DNA of 64,000 nt. Origin: Ulota crispa (Eukaryota; Streptophyta; Bryopsida; Orthotrichales; Orthotrichaceae). The position numbers and the translations under genes are program-made. How positions within the stretch are numbered: position 1 is the stretch's first letter; each line of letters opens with the position of its first letter. Below, in pieces: positions 13,246-26,256 of the stretch. A model generated the notes under the pieces. The model did not search any database and was not told the origin of the DNA. It worked only from the letters and a program-made list of their open reading frames with translations. Location: the NCBI GenBank assembly GCA_963920765.1, contig OY987247.1, forward strand, positions 9,644,471-9,708,470, in the 5' to 3' direction.

Positions 13246-13475
13246 TAAACCCTTAAAAGACCGCTCTACGTATTACATAGTATATACGCTGCACTATAAC
13301 TGACATTTGCTACCATTTTAATATGGGATCTTGACTAGCCCACTAGAATTGCATTGATCTATATTCTAACTTCTTTATTGATCTCAAATGTAGTAGAGGT
13401 GTGAATGTATTCCAAATACAAGGATAACAAATACTGTATTGACCGCAAAGGGCTCCTCGGTCCTTTAAGGGTTAA
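13246..13475. mobile_element. TTAA-flanked MITE, about 230 bp
   Basis: The left end reads TAAACCCTTAAAAG and the right end CTTTAAGGGTTAA. The interior, including TACATAGTATATACGCTGC and CAAATGTAGTAGAGGTGTG, is shared with 63592-63821 and partly with 63892-64000. It lies 184 bp upstream of the helicase start codon. Confidence 0.75.
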
Positions 13476-13658
13476 AGCGTAAGTAACAGCGACCAGATTG
13501 GATGAACTTCATCCTTAGTGAGCGAGCGTCTAATAAACTAACAGAGAGTTATAATCTCCGAAGGTGTTTGAATGCTGTGCAGCGGGCTTGCGGGAGTATG
13601 TAACTCGTTTTGGAGGAGGTCTAACATAACTTATGCTTAGGGTTTGCTCGGAAGCGCG

Positions 13659-15976
13659 ATGAGCGCTTTGATGACCGATATTACGGGTGGAGGTGCTGGC
13701 ACCCTGCCATCGGACTCCGCCGTGAAAGAGAAGAGCGTCCAGCAGCGACCGGCGGAGCCCGAGGATCCAGTTTGTGCAGTCTGTGGTCGCTATGGTGAAT
13801 ACATCTGCGCTGCCACTGATGACGACGTGTGTAGCTTAGAGTGTAAAGCTGTGATAATAGCCCGCAGCACTCTTGCTCCACCAGCTTCACGTGGCTCGAT
13901 CAATCCCAAGGGGCTCGTGGTGTTGTCTTCGGAATTGCCGCACGATGAATGCGTCGTCGTTACGGACAAGGGGAATAGACTGCCCGAATGGAATTTGGAC
14001 GAATCCATTGCCAAGCTTTCGCAGAAGCAAGTGGAAGCTCTACTCCAAGGAATTGAAGTATCTGTGGAGGGCGAGGACGTTCCTCGACCGATCTTGCAGT
14101 TTTTGGATTGCAAGTTTTTACCGAAACTCCAGGAGAATCTTGAAGCTGCGGGCTATGATACTCCGACACCCGTGCAAATGCAGGCAATTCCTGCAGCCCT
14201 CAGAGGACGCGATGCGTTGGTGTCAGCAGAGACTGGCTCTGGGAAGACTGCCTCCTTTTTGCTTCCCATAATTATGCGGTGTTGCCTTGTGCGCATCCAT
14301 GGCTTATCAGAACGCAGCAAACCCATAGCTGTGGTGTTGGCGCCGACGCGAGAGCTGTGTGCGCAGGTTCGTTGCCTTTTGTTTCGCTTGATTATGCAGC
14401 AGAGAACGATTTTTGTGAAGATGCTGCCTCTGTGAAACGCGTCGCGCAATTTATGTTCGCAGTTTTGTGTCGTGAGCAGGTGGAAGAGCAGGCGAAGGTG
14501 CTCGGCAGAGGTTTGCCATTCAAGACGGCCCTAGTCGTTGGCGGCGACGCATTGCCCCAGCAGCTTCACCGTATCATGCATGGCGTGGAATTGATCATTG
14601 GGACCCCAGGACGGCTTATCGATCTCCTTTCAAAGCACGATCATCTTAGTTTACAGGTACGCAGTAGTTCTCTGTTGTGCAGTAGTACTTTCTTTCCGTT
14701 GATGTTCACGAAACCCTTTCACTGGGTCGACGAACGTGAACGATTGCTGACTTTCTTTCCATCTCCACATGGGCACAATTTGGCTTAGACGTGGTTTCAG
14801 GTTGGATTAGGGTTTCGGGAATTTCTCAGGACCGGATGGCAATTCCGATTGGCAATGTTTCGGCAGCACTAGCCTGCGAGGATGAAACTCTCTTTGATTG
14901 ATTCATGCCAAAGTGAACATCGTTACGGAGCAAACGACGTTTTGCTGAATTTGAGTGAGAATCCTCGCAGGATGTTTTCATGTTGGTACTCGACGAGGTG
15001 GACTGTATGCTGGAAAGCGGTTTTCGAGACCAAGTGATGCAGGTAGTCCAAGCGCTGTCCAGCCCACAAATTCTTATGTATTCTGCGACAATTCCACCCA
15101 GCATCGAGAGGTTTTCATCGTCGCTTTTGAAAAACCCGGTTTTGGTGTCGGTCGGGACTCCAGGGCGGCCCAATCGAGCTGTGCAACAAACGGTATTATG
15201 GGTGGAGTCGAAGAACAAGAAGAAGAAGCTGTTCGAGGTCTTAAAGAGTCGACTTCATTATCGACCTCCAGTGGTGGTGTTTGTGGGCTCAAGAATGGGC
15301 TCTGATCTTCTGGCGGAGGCAATTCGCTGTGTCACTGGTATCAAGGCCATGTCTTTGCACGGGGAGAAATCCATGAAGGTGAGAACCTATTTCTCTTCTG
15401 GGCTCTCATTTGACAGTTTCCTATAGCCAAAAGATATTGTGACGAATACAAGGTGTGGCAAGCAGCACAGAGAACTCATGGTGGATATGCCAAAATGCTT
15501 GTCATTGGCTGGACGACCAGATCGATCAGCGTCTGGGATCTTCAAGCACGCTGCTGCTTCTTCTCTGCTCACATCATTCTGCTCACTCTGTTTGCGGCTC
15601 ACAGGACCGTCGGGAGGCGATGAAGAGTTTCTTGACAGGCGAAATCGCGGTAATCGTGGCTACAGGAGTGTTAGGACGGGGCTTGGATCTCTTGAGGGCG
15701 ACACAAGTGATAGTATTTGACTTCCCTTCCTCGATCCAGGAATACATTCACATGATTGGGAGGGCCTCACGGCTCGGGAGTCCAGGTTCTGCTATGGTGT
15801 TTCTGGACAACGAGAGCAAAGTGTTGTTTAAGGAGCTTGTGCCACTGCTGCGAGCATCTGGGATCGCCATTCCTCGCGAACTTATGAATTCGCCATATCT
15901 GCACTCAACGTATGCTGTCGCTTACAATAAAAAGAAAAGGCGGAGGAACCGAGATCTTGACACGGACAGCGAGTAA
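13659..15976 (+). CDS. RH41: DEAD-box RNA helicase with HIT zinc finger (RH41/DDX59 type)
   Basis: Four exons, 13659-14366, 14480-14656, 14971-15378 and 15605-15976, join in frame to 554 residues. Near residues 38-65 a HIT-type zinc finger is visible (CAVCGRYG, then DDDVCSLEC). The helicase core follows with a Q-motif region (TPVQMQAIPAAL), Walker A AETGSGKT, PTREL, GTPGR, DEVD in place of DEAD, SAT, and in the second RecA lobe ATGVLGRGLD and HMIGRASR. HMIGRASR is a variant of the usual HRIGR motif VI. A HIT finger before a DEAD core is characteristic of plant RH41 and animal DDX59. The C-terminus is short and basic. It is expected to act as an ATP-dependent RNA remodeller; the exact substrate is not known from sequence. 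The ATG at 13659 was chosen because upstream in-frame codons lack an ATG. Confidence 0.93.
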
Positions 15977-18900
15977 TCTATCCGAGTGCCGTCGTGCATG
16001 CTACGTGCCTGTGCCTGATTCCACTTGCTGCAAATATGCATGGATTTGTGCATATCCCCGCTTGCAACGCATCAGGCGCAGCTTGCAATAGCATCTCCTG
16101 CGAACACCAATTTCGGCAAGGTGTCTTTCAAGATCCCATTGTGGCTGAACCACTGCCACCAGAAAACTCAGTTATCGGTGCCCTGGGCCAGGTCTCGTGT
16201 GCGTACTTTTCTGATATATTCTACGGGCCATGTACCTCAGCTTTGCAAACATGGCACTGAAATCAGGCACACCGCGATTCAAAAGGTTCGCCTATTGCAA
16301 CACGCTTCCTCGTTGAGAAATGGTTTGCTTGAATCGTTGCTGACGCAATGCATTGTTAGTGCAGCTCACTCAGTGACCACTCAGCACAAGTCGTTCAAGT
16401 TTCAATGCGCCACAAGTTTATTGAATAAGTCGTATTGCCCATTGGTTGTAAGCCTCGAGTACAAATTTATGCCAGGGAGGAAAGATGCTGACCATTTGGC
16501 CGTGACCGTGGGGTGCAGATGTTGGCTCGAGAGGTGGGGTCTTCACAGAAAACACTCCCAATTCCGTCACGCCACCTCAACAAGACACAAGAGTTCTTTA
16601 ATTGGGAAGAGACGACACTGAACAGCCATCCCTTGTTAAGTTCATTGCAGTCACCGACCAGGAGCTATGCCGTGAAAGGCTCCGTTCCTAACTCCAAAAG
16701 CTACAATTAGGTTTGGATTACGGCGCCAGGAATAATCACAATTTCACGGTGCATGTTGTAGGATTCAATGACACTTTCCTGGCCTTTACCAACATGCAGT
16801 GGTGCTTAGGAATTTAGGCAGCATTTCTTGAATTTTGTTTGTGTACAACTTGTCTACCGAATCCTAAGGATTAGGTCGGCACTTTAGTGCCGGATAACTA
16901 ATCCAAGTTCAGAGGTTGGGTTTTTCAGTAGTCGAATTTTTTTTAGGAAATACAGATTCTTATTTGGCACATCAAGTTAATATCGGCTTTGGTGCATTAA
17001 TGAAGAACTGTCTACAGTCTAGATACATGTGGAACACTACTTCAAAGCTAAGCTTGTCTTTTTGCATTTCTTTTGCATCTTTGTTTCATGGATGCATTGA
17101 AATTCCTACTCATATTTGCTTTTGCATTTGAAAAAAAAGACAGATTGCGAAATTCTCTTTAGCAGAGACCTTTAGACTTTTGCTCTCACTTTCAGGGAAG
17201 AATATGGAACCAATGTGCAAATGGCTTTTGCAAATCTGTCTGAAAATGACTGCCAGTGCTCAAGAAGATATTTGCAAGACAGGTGGTAAGGCCGAAGAAA
17301 TGCTTACATGAAGGTACAGGTAATGAAGTCATTCATCAAGATATCCGAAGGTAGGTGTACAAAATACTTTTATCCTACACATTGACCATCTATCTATTTT
17401 GTTGTTAGAATGTATTGCAACATATTTGAGGTTTCGAATCACATGAGGTTATCTCGTAGAAAACCCATTGATTTGAATAGCGTTTAGAAAGCTCTGGCTA
17501 CAAATTCTATGAGTGTCATTAAAAGTGTCATTAAAGATCAACTTCAAAAATGTGTATAGAGATGCAGAACTTTTGCAGAAGGTTTAGAGGAGGCAAAATT
17601 GGCATAATGAAGTCACATTCTAGAAAGAAAGAAGTAGATATTCATAGAAATTGATGTCCATTAAGAATACAAGAGGCTGCTAAATCTTTTGGTTTCTCAT
17701 CATGCATATTGACTATAGTAAAGAAAAAATATTGTTGTAGAATTGGGACAAATTGATCCAATCCTCAGTCAAACCCGTCTCACACAGTCAATTCCTCTCC
17801 AAATGTGACACTAATTGCATGTTCTAAAAGCTTAATAAGGGAAACAAAATACATTAATCTTTCAAAGTACATTGTTCTTAATCCAAGCCTTGAATCTTGG
17901 TCAAGTGCAATTTTACACGAATGAGTATGTCATACTAATCAACTTCCACCAACATCATTGTGGCTCTTAACTGTTGTTTATGGCTTAAAATTGCACCAAC
18001 TCAAGGTAACCTCTTGTAGATTAAGAACACATTGAGAACACATTGGTAGTAGATTTGTCGTGGACTTGTAGTGATTTCAAGAGCATTTCAACCACATTTT
18101 GATGTGATTTTCTAAAATATTTTTATTAACACTACTTCTCCTAGTTTGATTCATTTCAAAAATCAATTCATTTGTCCCCCTTCCTAGGTTTTCAAAATAT
18201 GCAACTGGTTTTGGATTTGGTAAGGAATCGACTATCCGAGAGAGGTTTAAATGAAGTAATGATCATCTTGTCCAAAACTCCAGCTTCAAAGTGCCGAAAC
18301 AAGATTATGAGAGATTCTTATCACTTCAAAAAATCAAAATGAAACAACTGGTGATAAATAGAGGGTTGGAATCCCTATCTAAGATTTGAAAACAATAGTA
18401 TGAGCAAAAAAAAAGTACTCAAAGTGAAGGAAATAGACCCATTTGATGATGTATTATACACTGTTTTGAGAGATGCTGAACTGAAAACTTGTAAGAAAAT
18501 ATCAAATTTTATATTGTCATAAAGTACATACAAAAAAGGCTCTGTTATGCTGTTAATTTAAAAAATTGGAGTGTGAAGGTCTCAAACAGGGTAGAATCCG
18601 ATGCACAAAGATAAATTATTCCAATGGTATGGAACGCCATTGATTACAAATATTTCAATGTGACGTCAATGGCGATAAGGCCACAATGTTGTTTCCTGAA
18701 GTAAACATTACAGTGCGATGCAACGTCTACAATGCTGTACGCACATGACATTGCACTAATAAATAGAGACATAAGGAAATTTGAATCTTGAGAAGGTCAT
18801 TCTTCAACATGTGGTTAAAACGTAGTCAACTCTGGTACTAGTCACCTTATTTACCCTTTGAACATGGTAACAGGAAAAACATTGGACATTGACCAACCCA

Positions 18901-19431
18901 ATCTCAAAACCTCAACGACAATGAACATACATGAGCTATTTTTCGACATTGTTCTACATTCCAAAACGATTCCAACAATTCAAATCATAAACACCAGCAT
19001 ACGAAACAGACATACCTTAACACCCATATTACAGAGTACAAAGAATATCTAACAACACGCCCCCAAAATGGTACAGCAGTAAGCCCGCATCTGCCAATAC
19101 ACACACTTTCTACAACATTCTGCACACAGCCTCGAAAGCCCGCATCTGCCAATACACACACTTTCTACAACATTCTGCACACAGCCTCGAAAGCCTCTAA
19201 TTTAAAAACTACCTCCAAACCTGACTTAAATTCTCCTGAAGTCAGGAGCTACTTCAAAATCAAAAACTTCAAACTCTAGTGAAATTGACAATAATGTATC
19301 CAACAATCTCTGCTACGATCAAGCAATCATACACCATTGCCACGTCTAAATAACAAATCCAGCTGGGTAATGTGATCCAGTCAATTCCTGACATGACTAA
19401 ATTATTTCAATCCAAAGCGCTTGCCGTGATC
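15977..19431. other. 3' flank of the helicase, then AT-rich intergenic DNA
   Basis: Bases 15977-16700 have genic composition and an open frame of 198 codons, but no recognisable domain; 3' untranslated sequence or a decayed gene are both possible. From about 16750 the DNA is AT-rich and featureless until the repeat at 19082. Confidence 0.5.
19082..19191. repeat. Perfect 55-bp tandem duplication
   Basis: A unit beginning AAGCCCGCATCTGCCAATAC is present twice with no differences seen, which suggests a recent duplication. It lies 240 bp outside the left arm of the large palindrome. Confidence 0.85.
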
Positions 19432-20510
19432 TCGATCCGACTCCCATTGTGCGCCCCCAGCTCAACTCAACCGAACCTCCGGACGCGAGGTCCGAATGGC
19501 AGCTCTTCCTTTCCAGAGTACCATCGTGCAACAAAACAAGATCCCCATTGCGTCACGACGGCACCAACCCTTCCTTCCTGGTCTGCCGCTGCACGCTGGT
19601 TCGGGTCGGTTTCGAGAAACTCCGTGGCCGTTTCCAGCCTGCAGCACTCTCGATGCAGTGCCCCCGTACCCATTCAATATGCAAAAACACAAGCCAAGAA
19701 GGTGGTCCATTCCGTGTCCCGACACGTCCCTTGCCCTCGCAAGCACCAGCCTACGAGAATCCCTTCGTTCCCACGAAGCGGTGATGACCCCGACCCTCGG
19801 CAACACTCCTCCTCGCCCTCTCCCCTTCCCTCGACTTCATGCAACAACGCGTTCCCTCGCATTGTCCATCTCAGGACACCCTTGCACCACTGACATTCAG
19901 TGCATCCACCGATGAGGATGCGATCCACATACCCACTCCAGACTCCAAGCTCACAGCCCAATGGCCGATTGACGCCTCTCACCAGCCATCGCTTCCACAT
20001 AACTCCACACGCGACATGCGGGACTCTCCACGGACATCGAAACGGGCCAGCCTGAGGGGTCCGGAAGACGAAGGCCGTGCCCCACAGGACACCAGCCTCC
20101 CCTCGTCAAGCTCGCGAAGAGACAGGGGATTCCCAGCACGACCATCATGAAAAACTCCTCCACCCTCAGTGCACTACAACACCCACCCGGCACGCAACGC
20201 CCCCATCCGCTGTGACCGGTTCCCTGCACCACCAACGTGCATGATTGCCGTTCCACCCCCACTAGTACTACTACTACGTAAATCACACACACCCACACAC
20301 ACACCCCACATACATCCCGCATGAACTGCACGCTCCACGTTCCCTGCCCTCCCGTACGGAAAACGTCTCCGTCGTGACCGCCAAATCGTCCGCCATCAAA
20401 GAGCCCTACTTCCACTTACCACAAAATGCGGAAACCCTGACACCACGACGACGCCTTCCCCAACACGTTGGGCGACCCCCACCACCGGCACCCACTCACC
20501 CATTCACTCA

Positions 20511-20549
20511 CTCCCTCCCTCCCTCCCTCCCTCCCTCCCTCCCTCCCTC
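20511..20549. repeat. (CTCC)n microsatellite, left arm
   Basis: About 39 bp of tandem CTCC. The counterpart in the right arm, 47072-47122, is 12 bp (three units) longer. This is one of the few differences between the arms. Confidence 0.9.
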
Positions 20550-20669
20550 ACGTTCCAAACCCCCTTGCACTGAACTACACCTCATCAGATCCACCATCGC
20601 ACCTCCGTCGGTCCACAGTCCAAACACGACACCCCACACGCCTCTCCTTGGAGGAAACCCCCCGGCAAC

Positions 20670-20675
20670 TTTATT
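20670..20675 (-). promoter_or_regulatory. Polyadenylation signal of the left syntaxin gene
   Basis: AATAAA on the minus strand, about 540 bp after the stop codon at 21214. The same hexamer is in the right arm at 46946-46951. Placement fits a 3' untranslated region but there is no transcript evidence. Confidence 0.4.
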
Positions 20676-21213
20676 GTACAGATTCTCACTCACTGCTGCG
20701 CAGGATCCAGACTATGCATCGCCTGCTGCAGTCCAGGAGAACAGGAAAAACATCGAAGAACGCGGACCCCTACACCCGCTCAAAGCAAAGCAAGGAACGT
20801 ACACAATGGATCAAAATAATATCACCTCCTCCGAAACCAGACACCAGACACCAGACACCATAAACCATAAGCTAGCGCGGAAACACCTACGCCTCCTAAC
20901 TCACACCACCATCTTCCCCTCTTTCGCACTCTCGGGTTGACGTGGAACGGCATCCCCATCGTCCACAGCAGCCGCAACTGCGCCCCGAACCCCGTCTCCA
21001 TCCAAAACTCAGCTCAGCTCAGCACCCAAACCATTCTTGTCACGGTCGGCCACGTTCCATACCCCCCCACCCCCACTCCCAAAGCAGCTGCTGCTGCTAC
21101 ATACTGTGCCATTGGCATCGCCGGGATCTCCCCATAACCACAGCAACGACGCGCTCGGTGGGTTGGTCGATTCGACGGAACCACCCGATTCCCCGTGCGC
21201 TGCGCTTCCGTCC

Positions 21214-23022
21214 TCAGATTACGTTCGTGTGTTTCAGCACGGGGATGATGATGATCACCAGTGCGATGCACAGCAGAATGATCGCTATGCACGTCCACTT
21301 CCGCTTGCTCCTCTGGTGCTGCTTGGCCACTCTCAGATGCGTGCTCCCCCTCTCCACGTACGACGCCGACCGGTTCACCTGCGCCTCGATGTTGTTCAGC
21401 TGCTCGCCCTGCGCCTCCACCAGCACCGACATGTCCATGAAGATCTGGTGCAGCTCCAGCAGGTTCTTCTCGATCTCCTTCACGGAGTCGTGCCTTTCCT
21501 GGATCTCCCGGATGGTTTCCATCACATGCCCCCGCCCCTGCTCTTGGATCGCCTTCTGCAGAAAGCCCTCGCTCTGCCCCGTCTCGATGATCGTCTCGAT
21601 GGTGTCCTCGTCCGCCTGCTGCCCCGTCACCGTGTAATATCTGCACACCACTCGTCCGACATCAGCCCTCTCTCCCTCTCAGCCACCCCACTCATGCATT
21701 CCCACATCCTCTGCTTCACCTGCCGCGCCCGCGGTCGCTTACCCGACCAACAAGCACAGCTTCCCTGCACGCACCTACGTCGCTCACTCGCTCACTCGCT
21801 CACTCCCTCGGATTTGGTTTCGCGACTACGCTCGACGTGGTTGCATACCGGACACCCCAGCGGCCAGGGGAACAGCCATCATGCGGCAGCGGCCTCCGCC
21901 GCGAGTTCCCAGCCGCGGACGCGGACGACGCCACCGCATTCGTTCCCACCTGCCTGCATCCTCGGCGTACTAGGGTTTCCGAAAACCTCGAAACGGTCGC
22001 GGACGGACTACCGCCCACGGCTGCGCAATCGCAAGCTGCCGCACCCAGACGACCACCACCACCACCACCACGTCCCTGGACGACCGCAGGTACGAAGGAA
22101 CGCGGGCGGGTCGCTGACCCGCCAGTCCCGCGCGAGCCTCCACTCCGAACGCTCGTTTCCGGACCACCCTCGGCAAATTCGCCCCCGGCCCCCTAACCAT
22201 ACCCTTGGGCTCATCGACGCATGCATTCCCCAGCCGTGCCCGATGCCCTAGCCCTGGGCACACTGTTGTCTCCCGGGGCCTAACCTCGCAATTCCCCCGG
22301 CTGCTTGGCAGTTCCGCCGCCCAGCCCACAGCATCTCCGTGCCCAATTCAGTTCCGTTCGATCCCATTCAACTCAATTCAATTCAGTTCAATTCAGTCCC
22401 TTGCACTCAAGCCCCAAACCCAAGCATTCTGACTCCCCGTCCAACATCTGCACAACCGACCAAGGTCACGGAAGCGAAGCAAACGCAGGACCGCGGTGCC
22501 CAGGGTGCCGTACCTGCGCTCGATGGTCTCCCTGTACTCGTTCATCATCCTCTCCCGGAGAGCCTGGAACTCGCCCATCAGATCCTTGAGCTTCTTGCGC
22601 TGATTGCTGGTGATGCTCATCCGAGTGCGGTCCGTGGTGGTGCCCTCCTCGCACCCCTTGGTCCTGCGGCTCTCCGCGTTGCCTCGGTCCAGATCCTCCA
22701 GCTTCGCCTTGATGCCCCTCGCCAGCTTGCTCACCTGCGCAATGTCCGCATCCATGCGACCGCGCAGCGCCTTCATGGCGGGCGCGCGGTGCACGCCCTT
22801 GCTGTCTTCGTTCGCCTCCTGCAGCTTCATCAGCAGCTGCTTGATCCTGTCCATGTCGCCCTTGATTTTCTCCACCTCCGCGAAGAACCGCCCCAATCGC
22901 TGGTCGCCTCCGCCCATCTCGGCCATCTGCGTGCTCGGCCCGCCTCCGCCCTCCAAATCATCGTCGTAGGGGCCCCGGCCGCCCTTCCGCGCCGACAAGG
23001 TCTGCGACAGCAGGTCGTTCAT
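21214..23022 (-). CDS. Qa-SNARE syntaxin, SYP12 type (left-arm copy)
   Basis: Two exons, 23022-22514 and 21640-21214, are separated by an 873-bp intron and encode 311 residues. The N-terminus [13 protein letters not shown] is typical of plant plasma-membrane syntaxins. A three-helix Habc region is followed by STDRTR-like TTDRTRMS and the linker [18 protein letters not shown]. The Qa-SNARE helix (AIQEQGRG through [18 protein letters not shown] to NNIEAQVNR) has the central-layer Gln in the HQIF segment. A C-terminal membrane anchor ([20 protein letters not shown]) ends the protein. In land plants these proteins drive vesicle fusion at the plasma membrane or cell plate. The protein is identical to the right-arm copy. 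Codons are strongly G/C-ending, unlike the other genes here. The intron position at ERR/YYT matches Arabidopsis SYP12 genes as I recall them. Confidence 0.95.
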
Positions 23023-23641
23023 CTTGACTCCAACCCCGGGAGCGCGGGCGCCCCCTCCGCCAACCTGCTCTGCTCGCGCACAACGCCGCAACCCGTGCAA
23101 CAAGAACCCTCAAACCAGCAACGCCAGACCCGACCAGCGCCTCATGCCGGAATCCACCAATCCCCGACGCAAACACGGACCCCGCACCAGCACCAGCACC
23201 AGCACCAGCACCAGCCGCGGCGACAGTGGGACGATCGGCCTCCTCCCGCGACAATCGGCAGGGGGGGGGAACCGAAGAAGCGAGGCAGGGCGAGCAACAA
23301 GCGCAGGCAAGGACGAGCGCTGCGGGAGTGCAAGCGATGCGGAATCCGGAAGTCGGAAGGGGGGATTGAGATCGCAGATGCCCACATGGCCAGCTCCGCA
23401 AAGGGAGGCACAGAAGAGACTGGGACGGCACCCAGCGCTGCAAGGCAACGGGTCTGCCTGCCTGCCTGGAAGCCCGAGCACGGCGGACGACGAAGGGTGG
23501 AAGGAAGGGAGGCTGGAAGGCGCCGACGGGCTCGCCCCATGTACGCAGGGCGCACATGGGCCCGGCGTTCCGCAGATGCGGCCCTCCACAGTGGTAGATT
23601 CCGGCGATTGCGACGACGCCTGCGGCCCGGGTGGCAGCCAT

Positions 23642-23908
23642 CAATGACCGGTCTCGGCGTCCGAGGCACTGCGTCGTTCCCCAGTCGCACCGGCGGATGG
23701 ACTGATGGATGTGTTCGTCATGGATGTGAAGTTATTTTTGATTGCGTTTGCCAAATTATTAGTGGGACTGTGTCGAGGTGTGAAAGGTATGACAGTGATG
23801 TCGTTAACATTTCGTGAAGAAATGTTTATGCCCAATGGAAATTTCATGAGTGCTCCACTTGAACGGCCCTTCATGATTGTTTCCATCTTTAGGGTCATGT
23901 GATACATT
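23642..23908. other. Junction sequence inside the left arm
   Basis: Unrelated to the sequence that borders the right arm. The first 70 bp remain GC-rich (CCGGTCTCGGCGTCCGAGGC) and then give way to AT-rich DNA, so the original gene-proximal upstream region may survive here. Confidence 0.45.
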
Positions 23909-24310
23909 GGGGTAGTCAGAGTAGCATTTTTGCATTCTCAATCTTCAAGGGAAATCAATGTGGCGCTTCCTCCGCGACTCGTTCGAGCGCAGTTCCATGA
24001 AGATTGAGAAAAAAAATTCTCCTCCTCCAAGGGTGGAGAAATGGCCGACAAATATTATTTGAGTGAGAACTCTTACCATGGTTCGCATGTTTACTAGCTT
24101 GTGAATTGTTGTTTACCCTTGCTTTTTCTGCTCCTCCAATCGGTGGTCGTGTTGCCTTCCTCTAAGTAAAACATTCTCCATTCTCCTTACTCACAAAAGG
24201 GGTGTCACACCTCCTTCCGTGAAGAAGTGCTTCCATTGGCTCCTACATTCACTCAATCATTTCTCAATCTTCACGGAAATCTCAATCTCAAACCAAGCGT
24301 GACTACCCCT
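23909..24310. mobile_element. MITE with termini GGGGTAGTCA
   Basis: The left end is GGGGTAGTCAGAG and the right end GCGTGACTACCCC. Both subterminal regions contain TCTCAATCTTCA in inverted or direct form. A longer relative is at 37881-38753. No coding capacity. Confidence 0.7.
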
Positions 24311-26256
24311 ATTGATTGCTTGGAGATGGAGGAAGTTGCGTTTGCTTGACTTGTCCCATTTGTGCTTCAAATGCATCTGATGTATGTATCTGTCAACTTG
24401 TGTGAATGGAGAAAACCTAAATCCCCATTGCAAATGTGAGTCAAGTTTGGCAATGCAAATGGTCTTCTAGCAAGCAAGCCCTAGGCTTTTGCGAGTGGAG
24501 GGGTGTGGAAAGCTTTGGTTCACGGGGTTTGAAGGATTTCTTGCAGTCAATCATGTCGTTTTGTGTTGCGTTTTTGTTGCTCAATTTTGAGCATTAGCAC
24601 TTCTTGCCTAAACTTGGAAATTTATGTTCTATTGGGGCCTACAACTTGAGGAACCAATTGAATAGCAAAATTGGCTTTGGAAAAATTTAGCTACTATATG
24701 TTGAGAGCAGATTCGACATAAATTAATTCCTCTAAATTTAGCCAAATTATTTCATATATTATTCTCCAAAAATGCCCAATATCAAACCAAAAAAAACCTA
24801 AAATGTGGAACATTATAGAGCTAATTTTGGAGAGTCTAGGTTGATTTTAGGAGGGCTCAATCTATTCCAAACTTTGTACCAAGGACTTATTGCCATATAT
24901 TAACATTTTTAAAGGCCAAATCAACATGAAATTATTAACTCTGACGCCAAAATCAAGCTTTTTTGGAAAAATATACTATTTGGCAGCGAGTTGACGAATC
25001 TGCTCTCACGAATCTGCTCTCATGCTACAGTAGTTGAAATGGGCAAAATGTCGATTGGATTTAGTGAAAGGTTGATTCAAAGTTAGACATTTCTGCTTGT
25101 AAGAATGGATATCAACCATTTAAGGAATGTGAGTCATCACACTTTTTAACTTGGTCCTACTCATAAGTGGTTATGTAGCCAATGCACATGCAATATTATC
25201 AAACTTTTGATGATTGATTGATCCAAACAATGACATATATGCAAAGATTTTGTAGATTTGAGTAGATATGGGTTAGAAAAGTTGGCCTTGGCAGGATTTC
25301 AAATCAAATCGCTAGGCATTTACAATTTGAAGTTGAAACTTGCCAATCCAAAAAAAAGTCTTCCTTGATTTTATTTTGTTCTTGTCGTTGTAGTTTTTGT
25401 TGCTTTTGCAAATCCAATTTTTAGCACTCCTCCATACCCTAAGTTCTCGTATTCTTGTTGTATATTCTACAATTTGCACTTAACATAAAATCAAAACACC
25501 TACATCTATCATACAAAAAAATATTGTGCATACTTGTCTTTATAGTAGCACTAAGGAATGTTGTCATTAAGTGGGTTAATTACAAGGATATTTTGTCCAA
25601 ATTGACATGTCCTAATTTACTAAATGTGTCCAAATTGACAAAAAAAAAGTGTCCTTATTGACAAAAGAAAATGTCATGATTGACATGTCCTACTTTACAA
25701 AAAAATGACCAAATTGACAGATTTCCCTTGTAGTTGATCTATGTGAGTTTATCAACATTTGATATCTTGAAGTGTTAAGTTGTATTTTTTGATAATTACA
25801 TTTGACATGGCACTAAGATAAGATCAAACATCATTTTCCCCATGGATATCTCAAATTCCATTTTGAAGTTGTAATTTTGAGTTGCTCTTACTTGGCTTTT
25901 TTTCTGTAGCATCAAAATCTTGAGTGCCAAATACAAGGTTGTAAAATAGTGAGTAATTATCGTAATTTCATCAAATCCAATTGTATTATTTAGGATACAA
26001 TTAAGCAAAGGAACCACCCTTCTGAATCCAAAATTAGTGTTAGTTTGAATCTCATGGTTTTTTATTTCCTATAATTTAGGTTACTATTGAAAAATCAAAT
26101 CATTAGTTGTATCTGTGATATGTGGTTTAGATCTTTTTTGAGAATTGTATAATCCACTTAATCGTTAAGAAGGATTGCGTTTGTCAGAAAAAATTAGATT
26201 CATGATTTAAGGGATTTTTGGGTGCAAATTAGACTGTGTTTATAATTGATTATTTT
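24311..26256. other. AT-rich intergenic DNA
   Basis: No gene was recognised. A cluster of short repeats around 25580-25720 contains TGTCCAAATTGACA and related words several times. The phrase ACGAATCTGCTCTCA is doubled near 25000. Confidence 0.5.

Larger units (their letters stand above)
19432..23641. repeat. Left arm of the 4.2-kb inverted repeat
   Basis: This block is the reverse complement of 43995-48200. The inner border is exact: both arms end in GGGTGGCAGCCAT, followed by unrelated sequence. The outer border lies in ATCCGAYTCCCATTGTGCGC, with one mismatch just inside. The arm is strikingly GC-rich against AT-rich surroundings. It carries one syntaxin gene with about 620 bp upstream and about 1.8 kb downstream. 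By eye the arms differ only in a (CTCC)n count (20511-20549 against 47072-47122), a divergent patch at 20736-20880, and the outermost bases. Confidence 0.95.

Noticed and set aside
16025-16621. Open frame of 198 codons downstream of the helicase
   Set aside because: Amino-acid composition and lack of any motif do not support a gene; probably 3' flank.
21037-22251. Open frame of 404 codons antisense to syntaxin exon 2 and the intron
   Set aside because: No domain, His/Pro-rich runs from a CCA repeat, and it covers an intron of a well-supported gene.
22339-23817. Open frame of 492 codons on the plus strand across the left arm
   Set aside because: It is antisense to syntaxin exon 1, runs through its intron, and is low-complexity (Pro, Arg, Gln, His). 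GC-rich codons on one strand suppress stops on the other. The shorter counterparts in the right arm are the same effect.
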